64,000 nucleotides of DNA, from assembly GCA_965644295.1 (NCBI GenBank), contig CBFFRP010000011.1, positions 62,001 through 126,000 on the forward strand, read 5' to 3'. The stretch is from Paraphysomonas bandaiensis (taxonomy: Eukaryota; Chrysophyceae). This document shows, piece by piece, positions 61,601 to 64,000 of this stretch. The notes under the pieces were generated by a model. The model was not told the DNA's origin and did not search any database. It saw only the letters and a program-made list of their open reading frames with translations. How positions within the stretch are numbered: the first letter of the stretch is position 1; every line of letters starts with the position of its first letter. A program made the translations under genes and the position numbers.

Positions 61601-64000
61601 AGCACGCTTACCAGAACCACTACCAGATTTAATTGGACGTAACATTTTCGAAGAAACCCCCTTCTCTGAATCACCATCATCATAGTCAACGTTATATAAC
61701 ATCTCCACCTTGCCGCCTACTTTCTTCTGACTGCGACCCACTATTATACCAGGAAACCAAGTACCCTCCCCACCAAAGTTACCCTCTACCTTATCACCAA
61801 CTGAAAACTGAGTTGAACCTGATGACGCCGAACCGCTACCCGAAGGCTTCCCGTCAAGTAAATCAAGAAACTCCAAATAATCTATCTCGCCATCGTTCGT
61901 GGAATCACAGTGCCTAAACACCACCGAGACCTCCTCCTCACTCAAATCCAAACCCAATGAATCTAGACCCTTGCGAAACTCAGTGAGGTCTACAGTCTTA
62001 CTATCATCTGTGTCCAAGTCTGCAAACAATGCCTTCAACTTGTTCCGACTTGCCTCACGACCACCTGCCTCGCGATTCAGCTTGTGCTGGATGGCTGGTA
62101 TCAACTCTTCAAAACTGCGAGCACGCTTACCAGAACCACTACCAGATTTAATTGGACGTAACATTTTCGAAGAAACCCCCTTCTCTGAATCACCATCATC
62201 ATAGTCAACGTTATATAACATCTCCACCTTGCCGCCTACTTTCTTCTGACTGCGACCCACTATTATACCAGGAAACCAAGTACCCTCCCCACCAAAGTTA
62301 CCCTCTACCTTATCACCAACTGAAAACTGAGTTGAACCTGATGACGCCGAACCGCTACCCGAAGGCTTCCCGTCAAGTAAATCAAGAAACTCCAAATAAT
62401 CTATCTCGCCATCGTTCGTGGAATCACAGTGCCTAAACACCACCGAGACCTCCTCCTCACTCAAATCCAAACCCAATGAATCTAGACCCTTGCGAAACTC
62501 AGTGAGGTCTACAGTCTTACTATCATCTGTGTCCAAGTCTGCAAACAATGCCTTCAACTTGTTCCGACTTGCCTCACGACCACCTGCCTCGCGATTCAGC
62601 TTGTGCTGGATGGCTGGTATCAACTCTTCAAAACTGCGAGCACGCTTACCAGAACCACTACCAGATTTAATTGGACGTAACATTTTCGAAGAAACCCCCT
62701 TCTCTGAATCACCATCATCATAGTCAACGTTATATAACATCTCCACCTTGCCGCCTACTTTCTTCTGACTGCGACCCACTATTATACCAGGAAACCAAGT
62801 ACCCTCCCCACCAAAGTTACCCTCTACCTTATCACCAACTGAAAACTGAGTTGAACCTGATGACGCCGAACCGCTACCCGAAGGCTTCCCGTCAAGTAAA
62901 TCAAGAAACTCCAAATAATCTATCTCGCCATCGTTCGTGGAATCACAGTGCCTAAACACCACCGAGACCTCCTCCTCACTCAAATCCAAACCCAATGAAT
63001 CTAGACCCTTGCGAAACTCAGTGAGGTCTACAGTCTTACTATCATCTGTGTCCAAGTCTGCAAACAATGCCTTCAACTTGTTCCGACTTGCCTCACGACC
63101 ACCTGCCTCGCGATTCAGCTTGTGCTGGATGGCTGGTATCAACTCTTCAAAACTGCGAGCACGCTTACCAGAACCACTACCAGATTTAATTGGACGTAAC
63201 ATTTTCGAAGAAACCCCCTTCTCTGAATCACCATCATCATAGTCAACGTTATATAACATCTCCACCTTGCCGCCTACTTTCTTCTGACTGCGACCCACTA
63301 TTATACCAGGAAACCAAGTACCCTCCCCACCAAAGTTACCCTCTACCTTATCACCAACTGAAAACTGAGTTGAACCTGATGACGCCGAACCGCTACCCGA
63401 AGGCTTCCCGTCAAGTAAATCAAGAAACTCCAAATAATCTATCTCGCCATCGTTCGTGGAATCACAGTGCCTAAACACCACTGAGACCTCCTCCTCACTC
63501 AAATCCAAACCCAATGAATCTAGACCCTTGCGAAACTCAGTGAGATCTACAGTCTTACTATCATCTGTGTCCAAGTCTGCAAACAATGCCTTCAACTTGT
63601 TCCGACTTGCCTCACGACCACCTGCCTCGCGATTCAGCTTGTGCTGGATGGCTGGTATCAACTCTTCAAAACTGCGAGCACGCTTACCAGAACCACTACC
63701 AGATTTAATTGGACGTAACATTTTCGAAGAAACCCCCTTCTCTGAATCACCATCATCATAGTCAACGTTATATAACATCTCCACCTTGCCGCCTACTTTC
63801 TTCTGACTGCGACCCACTATTATACCAGGAAACCAAGTACCCTCCCCACCAAAGTTACCCTCTACCTTATCACCAACTGAAAACTGAGTTGAACCTGATG
63901 ACGCCGAACCGCTACCCGAAGGCTTCCCGTCAAGTAAATCAAGAAACTCCAAATAATCTATCTCGCCATCGTTCGTGGAATCACAGTGCCTAAACACCAC
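49682..64000 (-). CDS. giant EF-hand/Tudor-like tandem-repeat protein with IQ motifs (5' end outside window)
   Basis: Seventeen exons join in phase: 64000-54753, then 54697-54545, 54495-54397, 54348-54272, 54222-54091, 54041-53746, 53694-53518, 53457-53326, 53228-52920, 52874-52725, 52680-52619, 52565-52404, 52349-52190, 52129-51041, 50985-50594, 50529-50142, 50080-49682. More than 4,470 residues fall in the window and the N-terminus lies beyond it. The first exon is an array of 173-residue units: an EF-hand pair (loops DTDDSKTVDLTE and DSTNDGEIDYLE) and a Tudor/agenet-like module (FSVGDKVEG, TWFPGIIVG, YNVDYDDGDSEKGV), linked by Gly/Ser and KRARSFEE. There are 15 EF pairs plus one partial, and 14 Tudor-like modules. 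A unique region follows, then IQ-type motifs (LQSTYRGWRTRKQ, IQRVSRGRLNRIKY, IIQKCWRKRRL, IQAICRGRRGREF), charged coiled segments and a Ser/Pro-rich tail. Ca2+ binding and calmodulin-type ligand binding are expected. The role is unknown. Confidence 0.85.
55985..64000 (-). repeat. 519-bp coding tandem array
   Basis: The repeat starts are exactly 519 bp apart (for example TCTTCAAAACTGCGAGC on the plus strand at 58317, 58836 and 59355; then 60030, 60549, 61068). Neighbouring units differ by only a few bases, mostly synonymous. The array runs past the right window edge and is interrupted once (59373-59840). The array also creates long plus-strand frames that are artefacts. Confidence 0.97.
59373..59840 (-). 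other. unique segment interrupting the 519-bp array
   Basis: About 156 codons of single-copy sequence replace the end of one EF-hand pair and a whole Tudor-like module, in frame. The preceding unit's second EF hand has lost its loop (FTRLLSAGSSRLSFASFIDFL). The segment includes helical, charged sequence (ERSNEELKEMVLSKF, HLDENEFGHVISSLN). It divides the array into blocks of eight and seven EF pairs. Confidence 0.9.

Noticed and set aside
56034-63993. Repeated 101- and 94-codon plus-strand frames, one pair per 519 bp
   Set aside because: They are shadows of the minus-strand EF-hand/Tudor-like repeats, which have conserved domains and a continuous 9-kb frame.

Overview
The window is nuclear DNA of a microbial eukaryote, not of a prokaryote. 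Almost every gene is cut by short GT-AG introns (mostly about 45-125 bp) that I could place by reading frame and phase. TAA, TAG and TGA are all used as stops, intergenic DNA is AT-rich, and the window holds a Ty1/copia retrotransposon and hAT-like DNA transposons. The gene set includes a TCTEX1D2/DYNLT2B-type dynein-2 light chain, so the organism probably builds cilia or flagella. It also includes a GT60-like glycosyltransferase, a two-pore channel, an OSCA/TMEM63-type channel, a stand-alone receiver-domain protein and EF-hand/Tudor-like repeats. A flagellated protist is the best reading, possibly a stramenopile, but the lineage is inference.

Layout. 1-187: end of a + strand gene. 2734-6719 (-): OSCA/TMEM63-like channel whose spliced frame runs on into three WW domains. 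7551-9233 (+): secreted ADA2/ADGF-type adenosine deaminase, divergent from the channel across a 690-bp (ACAT)n tract. 9957-12771 (-): ankyrin/TPR protein. 13623-14203 (+): unknown small protein. 14777-16603 (-): BTB/T1 protein with a WW-dyad tail. 17230-17916 (+): dynein light chain, divergent across a 244-bp (GTAT)n tract. 19028-22316 (-): two-pore channel. 23080-24396 (+): 2-oxoglutarate/Fe(II) oxygenase. 24771-25970 (-): CK1-like kinase, 5' end unresolved. 26670-26939 (+): small basic protein. 28009-28808: non-autonomous hAT element with an 8-bp target duplication. 29587-30085 (-): complex I ESSS/NDUFB11-like subunit. 30638-33704 (+): 14-exon GT60-like protein. 34601-35548 (-): receiver-domain protein. 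36504-37022 (+): CxxC protein. 38282-39862 (-): ankyrin protein with a C-terminal membrane anchor. 40415-41152 (+): apparent ubiquitin-like domain joined through GGG to a cysteine-rich tail. 41610-47063: complete copia element with identical LTRs. 47449-47580: antisense relic of another copia element.

49682 to beyond 64000 (-): one giant gene of at least 17 exons in the window, encoding more than 4,470 residues here. It carries a tandem array of near-identical 519-bp units, each an EF-hand pair plus a Tudor-like module. The array is followed by a unique region, several IQ-type motifs and a long coiled/basic tail.

The genes do not form a pathway or operon. Shared themes are calcium and membrane signalling (two-pore channel, OSCA-like channel, EF-hand/IQ giant, kinase, receiver protein) and cilium-related function (dynein-2 light chain). 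The strongest candidates for undescribed biology are the giant EF-hand/Tudor-like/IQ protein, the channel-WW fusion, and the ubiquitin-like/cysteine-rich fusion.
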